From Acidobacteriota bacterium (lineage in GTDB: Bacteria > Acidobacteriota > Blastocatellia > Pyrinomonadales > Pyrinomonadaceae), in contig JADJOS010000005.1 of the NCBI GenBank assembly GCA_016713675.1, forward strand, positions 186,001-250,000: a DNA stretch of 64,000 nucleotides, in the 5' to 3' direction. Positions 41,804-51,212 of this stretch are shown here, piece by piece (positions within the stretch are counted from its first letter, which is position 1; the number at the start of each line of letters is the position of its first letter). Under the pieces are notes generated by a model, which saw nothing but the letters and a program-made list of their open reading frames with translations, searched no databases and was not told the origin of the DNA. Made by a program: the position numbers and the translations under genes.

Positions 41804-43000
41804 CTATTGCGGCGATGGTGAGGGTGACGGTTGGGGATCCGTCGGTTCGGTTCGTTTCTTTAGTTTGGGCGGGCCGTCGTTTGATGTGCTGGTGCCGTCA
41901 CCTGTATCGAGAGACGGGTCAGTCGCTGCATCAGGCTGGCGCTTTTTGAGCGTGGGTTTAGCGTCGCCGGCTTCATCATAGTCGCTGCTGATCGATGCTT
42001 TGGCGTTGGTCAGCCGCAGCAAATGAGCTTTGACACGTTGAAATTCAGAGGTCGTAATTACGTATTCTTCTTTTTCGGGAAAGCGTGAAACGATACGAAC
42101 GCTTTCATCCTGCCGCTGGGCGGACGGAGGATGAGTCGAAAACAGCTTCTGGATCGCTCCGGGCTTTTTCTTATTCTGCGATGCGAGCTTTTCGAACATT
42201 GTCGACATCCCCATCGGATCGTATCCCGAAGCGTAGAGATATTGGACGCCTAGGTTGTCAGCTTCGGTTTCGGCTCCACGCGAAAACTTGAGTGAGGCGA
42301 GGCCGGCGAGGATCCCGCCGCCGTTCTGCAGAATGCCGCTCACTATCGGTCCCCCGAAAATTATCCCGGCGATTGCGGCGTAATTGATAAAGGTGCCTTT
42401 ACCCTGATTTTCCATGGCGTGCCGGGCACAGACATGGGCGATCTCGTGGGCCATAACGCCGGCGAGTTCAGCCTCATTGTCAGCCGCAAGGATAAGGCCG
42501 CGATTGACGTAGAAAAATCCGCCGGGTAATGCGAATGCATTGACCTCGTCGCTGTCAATGACCTTAATGGTAAACGGCAGCTTGGCGTCTGAGTGAAGAA
42601 CGATGTTCTGGCCGACACGGTTGACATATTCGGTAACGAGCGGGTCTTCGACGAGTTTAGATTGCTGCTCGACCTGCAAGGCTAGCTGACGGCCGATGGC
42701 GATCTCCTTCTCCTGCGAGCCGCCGAGCCAACCAAAGAACTTATCCGAGCCTCCATTGATCTTACGCTTGCCGATCTGATTAGGGTCATCCTTCGCCGAA
42801 AGTGCGGCAGGGCCGGACGGCGTCGGAGTGGCTTTGGCTTCCTTCTTCTGCTTTTTGTCCTTTTTGTCCGCTTTTGTGTCCTTTGCGGCGACCGGAACTT
42901 CCTGCCCAAACGTATTTGCAGGCATTATTGCAACTGAACCAAACCAAAGACTCGCAAAGATCGAGTATGCACCCAATTTTCGTCCAAAACCCATAGTCAT
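41804..43000 (-). CDS. Secreted M48 family zinc metallopeptidase (BepA/LoiP-like)
   Basis: 398 residues. GGGAGG six bases upstream places the start at 43000. A signal peptide (LGAYSIFASLWFGSVAIMPA) leads into a lysine-rich linker, then the peptidase domain: EKEIAIGRQLALQVEQQSKL, NAFALPGGFFYVNRGLILAA, HEIAHVCARH with zinc ligands His185 and His189, and SRGAETEADNLGVQYL with the third ligand Glu244. Family members such as BepA act in the periplasm in outer-membrane protein quality control. The C-terminal 60 residues are a repetitive, low-complexity tail (TLKKRQPDAATDPS; PKLKKRTEPTDPQ) seldom seen in the family. Confidence 0.92.
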   Translation of the reverse strand: MTMGFGRKLGAYSIFASLWFGSVAIMPANTFGQEVPVAAKDTKADKKDKKQKKEAKATPTPSGPAALSAKDDPNQIGKRKINGGSDKFFGWLGGSQEKEIAIGRQLALQVEQQSKLVEDPLVTEYVNRVGQNIVLHSDAKLPFTIKVIDSDEVNAFALPGGFFYVNRGLILAADNEAELAGVMAHEIAHVCARHAMENQGKGTFINYAAIAGIIFGGPIVSGILQNGGGILAGLASLKFSRGAETEADNLGVQYLYASGYDPMGMSTMFEKLASQNKKKPGAIQKLFSTHPPSAQRQDESVRIVSRFPEKEEYVITTSEFQRVKAHLLRLTNAKASISSDYDEAGDAKPTLKKRQPDAATDPSLDTGDGTSTSNDGPPKLKKRTEPTDPQPSPSPSPQ

Positions 43001-43255
43001 AAACAGCCTCCCAAACAACTTGCCTTATTCACAAAATTGTAGCGTTATACCTTTCTGAAAATCAACGGTTATATGATGCCGAAAATGCACAAAGAGTTGC
43101 GGTTCCGACCGATTGATAGAAAAAAAGATCGAATTTTTAGAAATTGCAAAAAAAGCTATTTTAATAAGTGATCAAACTTGTTAAAATAGCGGTTGGCGAG
43201 GCCTCACCTAATGCTCTCGTAATGTGTCAAAGCTCCGCTGGTTCCGCTTCGAAAA

Positions 43256-46200
43256 ATGAAACGCATAGAAGAAAAGGTCAAAGATATAGTCGAAGTCCGC
43301 TCGCACGGCAGCATCGTTAATTTCGGTGTCGATCCTGCGCAAACGGTTTCGGGCTATCATTTTACCGACGTGACATCCGACCTGATGAGCAAATGGCTCA
43401 ATCGGGCGTCGCGGATCAAGGACGGTAATGGTGCTGCAAACGCTTTGGCAGGATTTCGCGGCGTAGGCAAGAGTCATTTTCTGGCGGCATTTGGGGCGTT
43501 ACTCGGGCATCCGGAATTGCGGTCTAGGATTTCGGATCCATTGGTGTCGTCAACAACACATGCTCTCGCCCGCCGGCAGTTTCCAGTTGCATTCATTCGC
43601 CGCGGTACGAGCGATACATTGATCGCCGAACTGAAGGACGCCATATCTCCGATCGTTGGAATCGAGCCCATCAAACTGTCAGATTCGCTCACCGAACTGT
43701 TGATGCAGGGCACGAGTGGTACCGGCGACCTGCCATTGATACTGCTCATTGATACTGCTTTCGAGCGAAACGAACGTGTTTCACGTGATGACGGAATGGT
43801 GCTTGGGGAGATCGCCGAGATCGCAAAGCGTCTAGGTGTGTTCGTTGGTATTGCTCTCGACGACGACATCGCCGGTGCCGATGGTGTGAACTCCGGAATT
43901 TCGAAGAGTTTTGCGATCGATTACCTGGACCAGGAACATCTTTACAAGATCGTCGATTCACATATTTTTCCTAAACACTCGAGAATGCGTTCAGTGCTGC
44001 ATGATATTTACGACTATTATCGTGAGGTCGTGCCGGGATTTCGCTGGAGCGAACAGCGGTTTTCGTCGCTTTATCCGCTGCATCCGGCGATCATGGAGAT
44101 CGCCCCGTTCGTTAGGCTTTATCTACACGAATTTGCTTTGCTCGGATTCGCGTCCGAAGCAGGGGCCCGTATCATGGGTCGTCCGGCGAATTCTCTGATC
44201 GCTCCTGACGAGGTTTTTGACAGTGTTGAAAAGGGGTTGCGGCAGATCGACGCGCTAAGAGACGCCTTCGTCACTTTTGACAAATTGAACGATGCTGTAG
44301 TCGCGAAAACGCCGGTGATGAAACGGCTTCAGGCAAAACTCATACTGAAAGGCTTGTTCCTTTTTTCGCTCAACGATGACGGTGCTACTGCCGAAGAGAT
44401 CGGCGCTTCGATGCTGATCTTTGATGAACATAGCCCACAGTCTGCCGTTCACGAAGTCCAGGCCATGCTCACGGCATTCGCTGATTCGGCGGCGTCACAT
44501 GTTCAGGTGACGACCGACAATTCCGGCGAGACGCGATTTGCCTTGAGATTGTTTGACAAGGACGATCTTAAGATCGCAATGGAAGAGGCAATCGGAGGTG
44601 TTTCTGAACAAGACATCGCCGACGCTCTGAAAAAAGTGATGTGCGACCGCTTTGCTGATTGCAGTTTCTCTGCGGTTGGCAATGAAACATCGGTAGACGT
44701 GACTGAAAGTGCCGTTATTTGGCGGGGCGGCAGCAGAAAGGGGCGTATCTATTGGGATCTAAATGCCGAGATGGATGCAAATGTTTCGCGGCTGCCTGAG
44801 GGATATGATTGGCAAGCAAGGATCTGTCCCGGAAAGGAAACACTAGTTGCTTCAACGGGTGATGACACCAGCATTGTTTGGAAACCGGCCGAATTACGCG
44901 ATGACGAAAAAGATACTCTAAAGCGGCTTTCGGTTCTTCAATCTGATGCAACAATACGTTCTGAATTCAAAGACCATATCGCTGCGGCAGTTCAGACGCA
45001 CAGCGTTGCGGCGGAAAAGATCTTTCAACGAATTTTTCTAGTCGATGGTGTTCTTGCGATCGACGGGTTCGAATACAACTTCACAAATGAGGCGCGTGAG
45101 GCTCAAAGTCTGTCGCAGGTAGCGACTTCGATGCTCGAGGCGGTTTTCGAAGGCCGGTTTCCGTCACATCCGTATTTTTCACAGGTAATTCGGATGAAAG
45201 AGGTGTCGTCGCTCGTATCCGATTTTTTCAGCGGAGCTCGGCCCACGTTGGACGAGGTCCAATGGCAAGCCGCAACTTATGCGCAGCCGCTTGGGTTGGC
45301 TGAAAAGCTGGGCGAGATCTATTCTCCGGTGAGTATTGACCAGTTGGGGGAGTTACGGCTTGTTCATAATATACTTTCTACGCTCAGTGACAACGCCGAA
45401 TCGATTCCGCTCGAGTCGGTCTTTGTAAAATTGGGCGAGGCTCCATACGGCCTCGTTCGTGAGGCTGTGTACCTGGTCCTGGCAGCGATGGCGGGAGCCC
45501 GGATGATCGAGTTTGTAACGGCATCCGGAGATCGGATCAACCGTCGCTCGATGGACCTCAAGATCATTTGGGATGATGTGGTCGCTGTCGCGCGGCCAAG
45601 CGTTGCTACCTATCCGAATGCACGTCTGATCTGGTGGGCATCAAAGATCGCCGGACATAAAAAGATCCGGTCGTTCGAGCAGAGCGAGGATCGGTTGGCA
45701 ATACTCGCCGATCTCCAGGAGTGGGTAGCCGGTTGGGACAAGAAGAACATCTCGAAACGTTTCGACGAGATCAGTGACGACCGTTTTAACGCCAAGATCT
45801 GGCGGCTTGCAACAATATCGCTGCGGTCATTCAGCGTCGTTGCTGATTCGATCAATTCCGTATTGGTCAACGGAAAGTCGCTAGAAAGCTGTTTAGAACA
45901 GATCGCTGATGTGTTCTCGGATTCGGAAACTGAATTTGACCGGCGAAAGGACGATCTGATGACCGTGGATGAATTTCTCGCGGGTGCTGCGGCTCGGAGT
46001 GAGGCTTCGGCATATCTATCACTCTGCGAATATACGGGCGATGCTGCTGTCGACCAACTAAGACTCAAGCTTCAGCAGGCGATCGAGGCAAATTTCTTTG
46101 ACAGTAAAACAACCACTAGTGAAAACCTGACGGTGCTCTGGAATCGATTCCGGCGTTCGTATGCTGAACTTTTTACAGAGCGGCACGACTCATCAATGTC

Positions 46201-46780
46201 AGATCGTAACGAACGCGAGAAATTGTCGGAGATCATGGCTACGGATATTTGGCAGGAATTCAATAGCGTCAGCACCTTGCCCGGTTTTGATCTCAAATTT
46301 ACATTGAACGCAAAAAGGATCGTCGGCGAATTGCAGCGAAAGGAGTGTGAATATAACGTAGGCGAGATGCTCGATCATCATCCGTTTTGCGGATGCTCAT
46401 TTTCTTTGTTCGAACCCGAGATGACGAAATCTCTCTCAGATAAGCTCTGGTCTGAAATAAACGCCGGAGTCAGGGATTTTAGAACAGTTTTGAGGTCCCG
46501 AAAGGAACTGATCTTCGAAACGATCTCAGGCGGCATCGATATGAATGATGCCGAACTTGTCGAAGGTGCCAAACATTTGAGCTCGGTGCTGCGATCGGAC
46601 GAACCGATACCTCGATTGACAAACGGAGACCTGAAACTGATCAAGCTTGCGTTTGGCGAGAAGTTCACTGAAAGAATCACCGGCGTGGATCCAACTAACC
46701 GCATAAAGACCGATAGCCGTTCACCCGAATGGGATGCAACAGTCGATGAGATCGAATCTCTGCTGGAAAGCGTCGCGTAA
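43256..46780 (+). CDS. Large P-loop ATPase, DUF6079/BrxC-like
   Basis: 1174 residues, cytoplasmic. Near the N-terminus AGFRGVGKSHFLAAFGALLG (Walker A Gly66-Ser73) and LPLILLIDTAFE (Walker B Asp166) define a P-loop ATPase. The block SLYPLHPAIMEIAPFVRLYL with HEFALLGFASEAGARIMGRP and APDEVFD resembles DUF6079 proteins, which are similar in size and in N-terminal ATPase arrangement to BrxC/PglY of BREX phage defence. The remainder is helical and unassigned. No methylase, PglZ, BrxB or other BREX partner lies nearby; neighbours are a protease and housekeeping genes. The upstream 230 bp contain an A/T-rich promoter-like region. Family assignment is from memory of motifs; function is unknown. Confidence 0.78.
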   Translation: MKRIEEKVKDIVEVRSHGSIVNFGVDPAQTVSGYHFTDVTSDLMSKWLNRASRIKDGNGAANALAGFRGVGKSHFLAAFGALLGHPELRSRISDPLVSSTTHALARRQFPVAFIRRGTSDTLIAELKDAISPIVGIEPIKLSDSLTELLMQGTSGTGDLPLILLIDTAFERNERVSRDDGMVLGEIAEIAKRLGVFVGIALDDDIAGADGVNSGISKSFAIDYLDQEHLYKIVDSHIFPKHSRMRSVLHDIYDYYREVVPGFRWSEQRFSSLYPLHPAIMEIAPFVRLYLHEFALLGFASEAGARIMGRPANSLIAPDEVFDSVEKGLRQIDALRDAFVTFDKLNDAVVAKTPVMKRLQAKLILKGLFLFSLNDDGATAEEIGASMLIFDEHSPQSAVHEVQAMLTAFADSAASHVQVTTDNSGETRFALRLFDKDDLKIAMEEAIGGVSEQDIADALKKVMCDRFADCSFSAVGNETSVDVTESAVIWRGGSRKGRIYWDLNAEMDANVSRLPEGYDWQARICPGKETLVASTGDDTSIVWKPAELRDDEKDTLKRLSVLQSDATIRSEFKDHIAAAVQTHSVAAEKIFQRIFLVDGVLAIDGFEYNFTNEAREAQSLSQVATSMLEAVFEGRFPSHPYFSQVIRMKEVSSLVSDFFSGARPTLDEVQWQAATYAQPLGLAEKLGEIYSPVSIDQLGELRLVHNILSTLSDNAESIPLESVFVKLGEAPYGLVREAVYLVLAAMAGARMIEFVTASGDRINRRSMDLKIIWDDVVAVARPSVATYPNARLIWWASKIAGHKKIRSFEQSEDRLAILADLQEWVAGWDKKNISKRFDEISDDRFNAKIWRLATISLRSFSVVADSINSVLVNGKSLESCLEQIADVFSDSETEFDRRKDDLMTVDEFLAGAAARSEASAYLSLCEYTGDAAVDQLRLKLQQAIEANFFDSKTTTSENLTVLWNRFRRSYAELFTERHDSSMSDRNEREKLSEIMATDIWQEFNSVSTLPGFDLKFTLNAKRIVGELQRKECEYNVGEMLDHHPFCGCSFSLFEPEMTKSLSDKLWSEINAGVRDFRTVLRSRKELIFETISGGIDMNDAELVEGAKHLSSVLRSDEPIPRLTNGDLKLIKLAFGEKFTERITGVDPTNRIKTDSRSPEWDATVDEIESLLESVA

Positions 46781-46841
46781 CGATTGATTTGAAACGGCTC
46801 CAATTTCCAACAGCAATCAAATTGTTCTATATTCGTGTCGT

Positions 46842-47666
46842 ATGCCAAGCGTAACAATCATAGGCGTAGGACGAGTCGGCGGTGCACTCGAGATCGCGTT
46901 TCGAGATTCCGAATATAAGGTCGTATCGTTGATCCGCCGAGGTGAGCCAATCGAAGGAGTTTCGTCCGAAATTGTCATCGTTGCGACGCCCGATAGCGAG
47001 ATCTTCAAAGTCGCCGCGGAATTGGCGCGAAACATATGTAACAAGCCGATCGTGCTGCACACTAGCGGTGCCTTGTCGTCAAGCGAATTGTCGGTGCTGG
47101 CGGACGCGGGCTGTTCGATTGGGTCCATTCATCCGCTGGTATCTATAAGTTCGGCTGAACTCGGTGCGAAACGTTTTTCCGGAGCTTTTTTCTGTGTAGA
47201 AGGCGATCGAGAGGCGGTCATTTCAGCGAAGGCTGTCGTTCAATTCCTCGGCGGTGATCCGTTTGAGATCAAGGCGGCAAACAAGGCCCTTTACCACGCA
47301 TCTGCGGTTACCGCCTGCGGCCACGTCACGGCGCTGATAGACATGTCGCATTCGATGATGGAACGTTCGGGCGTAACCCCAGAATTATCTTCAAAGATAC
47401 TTGCTCCACTGATAAGAAGCACGATCGATAATATTGATGTTCTGGGAACCGATGCTGCAATCACAGGAACGTTTGCACGAGCTGATGCCGATGGTCTAAG
47501 CCGGCAGCTGGCGGCATTTGAGGGAGTGCTGTCCGACGAAGAACTGGAGATCTATTTGGACCTCGCACGTCGTTCTCTTGAAATCGCCAGCCGGAGCGGA
47601 GTCGACGCGGATAAGATCTCGAATGTGGAGAAATTAATACTAATGGCGAAAAGCAAACTGCGGTGA
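46842..47666 (+). CDS. Rossmann-like/DUF2520 NAD(P)-binding protein
   Basis: 274 residues. The N-terminus has the dinucleotide-binding signature VTIIGVGRVGGALEIAFRDS, then VIVATPDSEIFKVAAEL and KPIVLHTSGALSSSELSVLA with SIGSIHPLVSISS. The C-terminal half (NKALYHASAVTACGHVTALI) is the DUF2520 helical domain. The architecture resembles ketopantoate reductase and 6-phosphogluconate dehydrogenase relatives and is sometimes annotated as a pantothenate-linked oxidoreductase, but the substrate is not established. It lies between the large ATPase and fur, all in one direction. Confidence 0.9.
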   Translation: MPSVTIIGVGRVGGALEIAFRDSEYKVVSLIRRGEPIEGVSSEIVIVATPDSEIFKVAAELARNICNKPIVLHTSGALSSSELSVLADAGCSIGSIHPLVSISSAELGAKRFSGAFFCVEGDREAVISAKAVVQFLGGDPFEIKAANKALYHASAVTACGHVTALIDMSHSMMERSGVTPELSSKILAPLIRSTIDNIDVLGTDAAITGTFARADADGLSRQLAAFEGVLSDEELEIYLDLARRSLEIASRSGVDADKISNVEKLILMAKSKLR

Positions 47667-47692
47667 TAAAATAGTACTTCGTCAGTGACATT

Positions 47693-48214
47693 ATGCCGAA
47701 GCGGAAGGAAAAATTTGCTCAGGAAAAGGCGATATTTCTCGATCATATTCAGCGGATGGGTCTCCGGCGGACGGCTCAGCGTGACCTGATCATGGAGATA
47801 TTTCTCCAGACCGAGGAGCATTTGACCATCGAAGATCTTCATTGGCTCGTTCGGAAAAAGGATCCGTCGGTCGGGCACACCACGATCTACCGCACCTTGA
47901 AGGTATTGACAGAGGCCGGTTTGGCCCGAGAAGTTCGATTCGGCGATAACAAAACCTATTACGAACATCATTACAACCATGATCATCATGACCATATGAT
48001 CTGTACGGAATGCGGCAAGGTCATAGAATTCTTCTCTGCCGAGATAGAATCGATGCAAGATAAAGCGGCCGAAAGCTTTGGGTTCAAGCCTACGCATCAC
48101 AGTCTGCGAATGTGGGGAATCTGCTCGGATTGCCAGAAGATGCGAAATGATCTGCCGACCGCACCTTCCGGAGCGCAGCCGCGTGTTAAGGTTAGATCAG
48201 GAGTAGGAAATTAG
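47693..48214 (+). CDS. Fur family metal-responsive transcriptional regulator
   Basis: 173 residues. A winged helix N-domain (LRRTAQRDLIMEIFLQTEEH, then VGHTTIYRTLKVLTEAGLAR) precedes a metal-binding C-domain with the histidine cluster YYEHHYNHDHHDHMICTECG and a second CSDC. The two CxxC pairs form the structural zinc site; the histidines bind the sensory metal. The sequence fits Fur rather than Zur or PerR but this cannot be settled by eye. It is followed 11 bp later by a ferredoxin-like protein, which may be iron-regulated. The ribosome-binding site is weak. Confidence 0.93.
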   Translation: MPKRKEKFAQEKAIFLDHIQRMGLRRTAQRDLIMEIFLQTEEHLTIEDLHWLVRKKDPSVGHTTIYRTLKVLTEAGLAREVRFGDNKTYYEHHYNHDHHDHMICTECGKVIEFFSAEIESMQDKAAESFGFKPTHHSLRMWGICSDCQKMRNDLPTAPSGAQPRVKVRSGVGN

Positions 48215-48225
48215 TTGGATCGTGA

Positions 48226-48855
48226 ATGACTGAGACGGATATAAAATTTGAACGCGAGGGTGTCGAGGGCGTTGTGCCGGCCGGAACCTATTTGATCGAT
48301 GCGATGAAGCGGCTCGGCGTCGCGAAGTTCGATCCTTGTGACCGGACGAAGGGAATCCACAATTGCAGGGTCGCGGTTGCGGCGGGGATCGGTCTTTTGT
48401 CAGAACTTACGGCGACGGAAACGGAACATTTTGCATCTAACGGGCGTAGGACAAATGAACGTTTAGTATGTGAGACGAAGGTTGAACGCCCGGGAGAGAT
48501 CATCATTATGACGCAAGAAGCAAAGACCGAAGCAGCGAAAAAGCCAGTTAAGGATAAATTCCAAGCCGAATTTGAGGCGTTGCCGCTCGAAGAAAAGATC
48601 TCGAAGCTTTTCAAAATGGAAGCTGTGACGATCGGCGAGACGATCAATTATGTGATGGAGTCGCCGATGGAGGTCTTTAGTAAGATCGGTGACGTAATGG
48701 CCGGTTTTGGCCGAAAGATAGAGGAAGAGGCTAAGAAAGCGACACGACCTGCAGAACACGTAAAGCCCGAAGCTGCGAGCAAGCCGCCTCGATCTAGAGC
48801 TGCGGCAAAACCGGGGTCGACCTCATCAAAGGCGAAGAAAACGGATAAGGAATAG
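48226..48855 (+). CDS. Ferredoxin-like protein with incomplete [2Fe-2S] motif and charged tail
   Basis: 209 residues. The first 95 resemble a plant-type ferredoxin: GVVPAGTYLIDAMKRLGVAK, PCDRTKGIHNCRVAVAAGIG, LLSELTATETEHFASNGRRT and ERLVCETKVERPGEIIIM. Canonical spacing is Cys-x5-Cys-x2-Cys and a distant Cys; here the second cysteine is Ile (CDRTKGIHNC), leaving three. The C-terminal half (EFEALPLEEKISKLFKMEAV, ETINYVMESPMEVFSKIGDV) is helical and ends in a Lys/Ala/Pro tail. Cluster binding is uncertain. Adjacent to fur in the same direction, which suggests iron-dependent expression. Confidence 0.72.
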   Translation: MTETDIKFEREGVEGVVPAGTYLIDAMKRLGVAKFDPCDRTKGIHNCRVAVAAGIGLLSELTATETEHFASNGRRTNERLVCETKVERPGEIIIMTQEAKTEAAKKPVKDKFQAEFEALPLEEKISKLFKMEAVTIGETINYVMESPMEVFSKIGDVMAGFGRKIEEEAKKATRPAEHVKPEAASKPPRSRAAAKPGSTSSKAKKTDKE

Positions 48856-48903
48856 CGGTCGCTACTCGGCTCCCTCAACGGCCGGTCGCATCTCGTTATT
48901 GAA

Positions 48904-49725
48904 TTGCAATTGGGTGACGCATTAATAAAACGTACCGACACGACAGTATCGGAAAAGGCACAGTACGCTCTAACATTTGGAGTGGTATCTGTGCTTTTGT
49001 ATTTTATCGGTTTTCCCGTCTTCGGAATTGCGCTCCTCGGGGCTTCTGCGTTTCTTGTGATCAAGCTTTTCTCGTCGACAGTTCGAAGTGACACCCGAAA
49101 GATATTTGAGTTCTATCTTACTGCCAATGAGATATTGCGTGACGATAATCGGCGCTGGTACGGGTTTGAGATCAAGGAGGCGATATCGCTCGGCGAGAAG
49201 CTTGTTGCCGCCATGCATACAGCACCCACGCTTCTGCATTTTGCCATTGGTGCATTGTATGCAAAGTCCGGCGACCATTCGTCAGCGGTAAAACACCTTC
49301 GACACGTTTTTGAGGAAACTTCGGCTGATGAATCTGCGGTCGTATTTCCAACTCCCGAAGTTAGAGACTATGTGCGGTTGCTCAGACGGATCGAACGCGA
49401 ACCGGCTGAGTCGCCATTAACGTCAGCCGCGGTACGGTCGCTTGAGAGAATACGTACAAACCGAGGGTTAGCGATGCTGAACGCCAGCAGGGAATACGAA
49501 AATAATATGTCCCGTTCTGAGCTGGACGACGGTTCGGATCGCGAATTCAGCAGCGACAGTGTCGTGTTTGATGAAGGGCAGGTTCCAAACGCTACTTTGC
49601 CGGAAGGCTCGACGTCATCGGTGATGCGGAGAGCGGGCGGGACCGCGGAAGATTCAAAGACGGTTCCACACAGAAAGCCTATCACAGAGGTCCTTCACGA
49701 CATTTATGACAAAAAGGTGCACTGA
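48904..49725 (+). CDS. Membrane protein with helical tail, 273 aa
   Basis: The start is uncertain: TTG at 48904 or 48910, no ATG and no clear ribosome-binding site. Two adjacent membrane helices (LTFGVVSVLLYFIGFPVFGI, ALLGASAFLVIKLFSS) are followed by a cytoplasmic part with TPR-like helices (LLHFAIGALYAKSGDHSSAV, KHLRHVFEETSADE) and a disordered acidic stretch (SRSELDDGSDREFSSDSVVF). It converges on the channel gene, with stops five bases apart. Family not recognised. Confidence 0.66.
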   Translation: MQLGDALIKRTDTTVSEKAQYALTFGVVSVLLYFIGFPVFGIALLGASAFLVIKLFSSTVRSDTRKIFEFYLTANEILRDDNRRWYGFEIKEAISLGEKLVAAMHTAPTLLHFAIGALYAKSGDHSSAVKHLRHVFEETSADESAVVFPTPEVRDYVRLLRRIEREPAESPLTSAAVRSLERIRTNRGLAMLNASREYENNMSRSELDDGSDREFSSDSVVFDEGQVPNATLPEGSTSSVMRRAGGTAEDSKTVPHRKPITEVLHDIYDKKVH

Positions 49726-49730
49726 CCGTA

Positions 49731-51204
49731 TCAGTTTGAACGCAAACCAAAGAACTTGCGTATCGAACGCATAACACTCATTTTTCTCTCATTCACATCT
49801 TCATGCTTTTCATTATCGAGTTTTGCCAGCATTGCCTGTCGTTCATGAATATGTTCAGTAATTGCATGAACAAGCAGTGGATTGCCCTCTAGGATCGGCT
49901 TCAGAGCATTCTTGCGGATCTGCAGAACCTCGGTCTCGACTGTGGCGATCACACTTGCGGTACGCGGTTGGCCGGTCAAAAGACTCATCTCACCAAAAAA
50001 CTCATTTTCGGACAATTCGTTCACTGTTTTAGGACGCCCATTCTCAACTATCTGGACATTCACCTTTCCACGGGCAATTACGAACATAGAATTGCCCTCG
50101 CCTCCGAGCCGGACAATTGCCTCGCCGGGAGCAAAGATGCGGGATTTCGATGCTTTGGCCAGGCGGTCTAACTCCTCTTCGGACAATGGATCGAAGATCG
50201 GCACGCGTCTTCAGGCGGTCGCCGAATTCGTGCTTGACCGCTTCAAGGTCGATCTCGGGCGGCTGTTCCTCTACGTGAACGGTCCGGGTCGGGTATGCAA
50301 AATGGATCTTCTCACGCTGGAATGCATACCATATCCGCTCACGCACGAGTGCGTCAGTGTCATTCAGTCGTGTGTAATCGTCAAGCCAGTATTTAACTTC
50401 CCAATCGATGCCGTTGTCGCCGAGATTGCGAATGCGGACAATTGGCCGCATTTTTTGCGAAACATTGTCGCTGTGGCGCATTGCCTCGCGTACGATGGAT
50501 GCTGTGTGTGCCGGTGATGCGGAGTAGACGGTATTAAAAAAGACAAGTCTTGCATTAAGGTTGTCCTTCGGAGCAACTTCGATCACTTCTTTACCAAGAA
50601 CAGCGTTGCTGATCACCAACAGCTTGTTCTGAAATGTCCTAATCCGTACGCCCCGCCAAGACACGCCCTCGATGACGCCCATACCCCGGGTTGAAAGTGT
50701 GACCACATCGCCGACCTGAAAAGACTGATCAGCCTGCAAAGCAATCCCGGCGAAAAGATTGCCGAGCGTATCCTGGAGTGCTAGACCGACCACAATACCC
50801 AAGATCGTAGATCCTGTGAAAATGCCGGTCAGCGGAACATCGGGAAACTGTGTTTGGAATATGACAAAGAAAGCAATGATGTAGACGATGATCGAGAAGA
50901 CCGTCTTGAGCAGCGACGAGACCTCCGCTTGAGCAGATCTGCGGGCTGCTGCACGCAACAGCATAAACGCAACGAACCGAACGATCGCTATTATGATCGC
51001 CATCCACAGTATGATCCGCAGTATCTTTAATACGGTGTCGAAAGCGCCGGCAGGCATCGCTGCCGAGTCGCCTTGAGCGAAGCGGGCGACGAATGCCGTG
51101 CGGATATCGTCACCAAATGTTGCGATGAATCCAAGGACCGCGCCAAGCAAGGCAACAAAGATCACGAGCGAGAGTGCCTTTTTATACAGTTCGGTTGAAG
51201 CCAT
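49731..51204 (-). CDS. Cyclic-nucleotide-gated MscS-type channel (bCNG), frameshifted
   Basis: The N-terminal frame from 51204 gives helices (LSLVIFVALLGAVLGFIATF; LKILRIILWMAIIIAIVRFV; VFSIIVYIIAFFVIFQ) then the MscS pore and beta domain (GSTILGIVVGLALQDTLGNL, FQVGDVVTLSTRGMGVIEGV). After AVKHEFGDRLK it enters a basic nonsense tail ending at 50044. The next frame, from 50204, reads VPIFDPLSEEELDRLAKASK and then a complete cyclic-nucleotide-binding domain (GGEGNSMFVIARGKVNVQIV, NEFFGEMSLLTGQPRTASVI). One extra base at about 50205-50207 (ACGCGTGCC) separates the halves. Intact relatives carry both domains in one polypeptide. A split into two proteins is the alternative. Confidence 0.86.
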
Positions 51205-51212
51205 AGAGTAGG

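Noticed and set aside
43256..49725. A complete BREX or other multi-gene defence system
   Set aside because: Only the large ATPase is suggestive; neighbours are fur, DUF2520 and a ferredoxin-like protein, which are not known defence partners.
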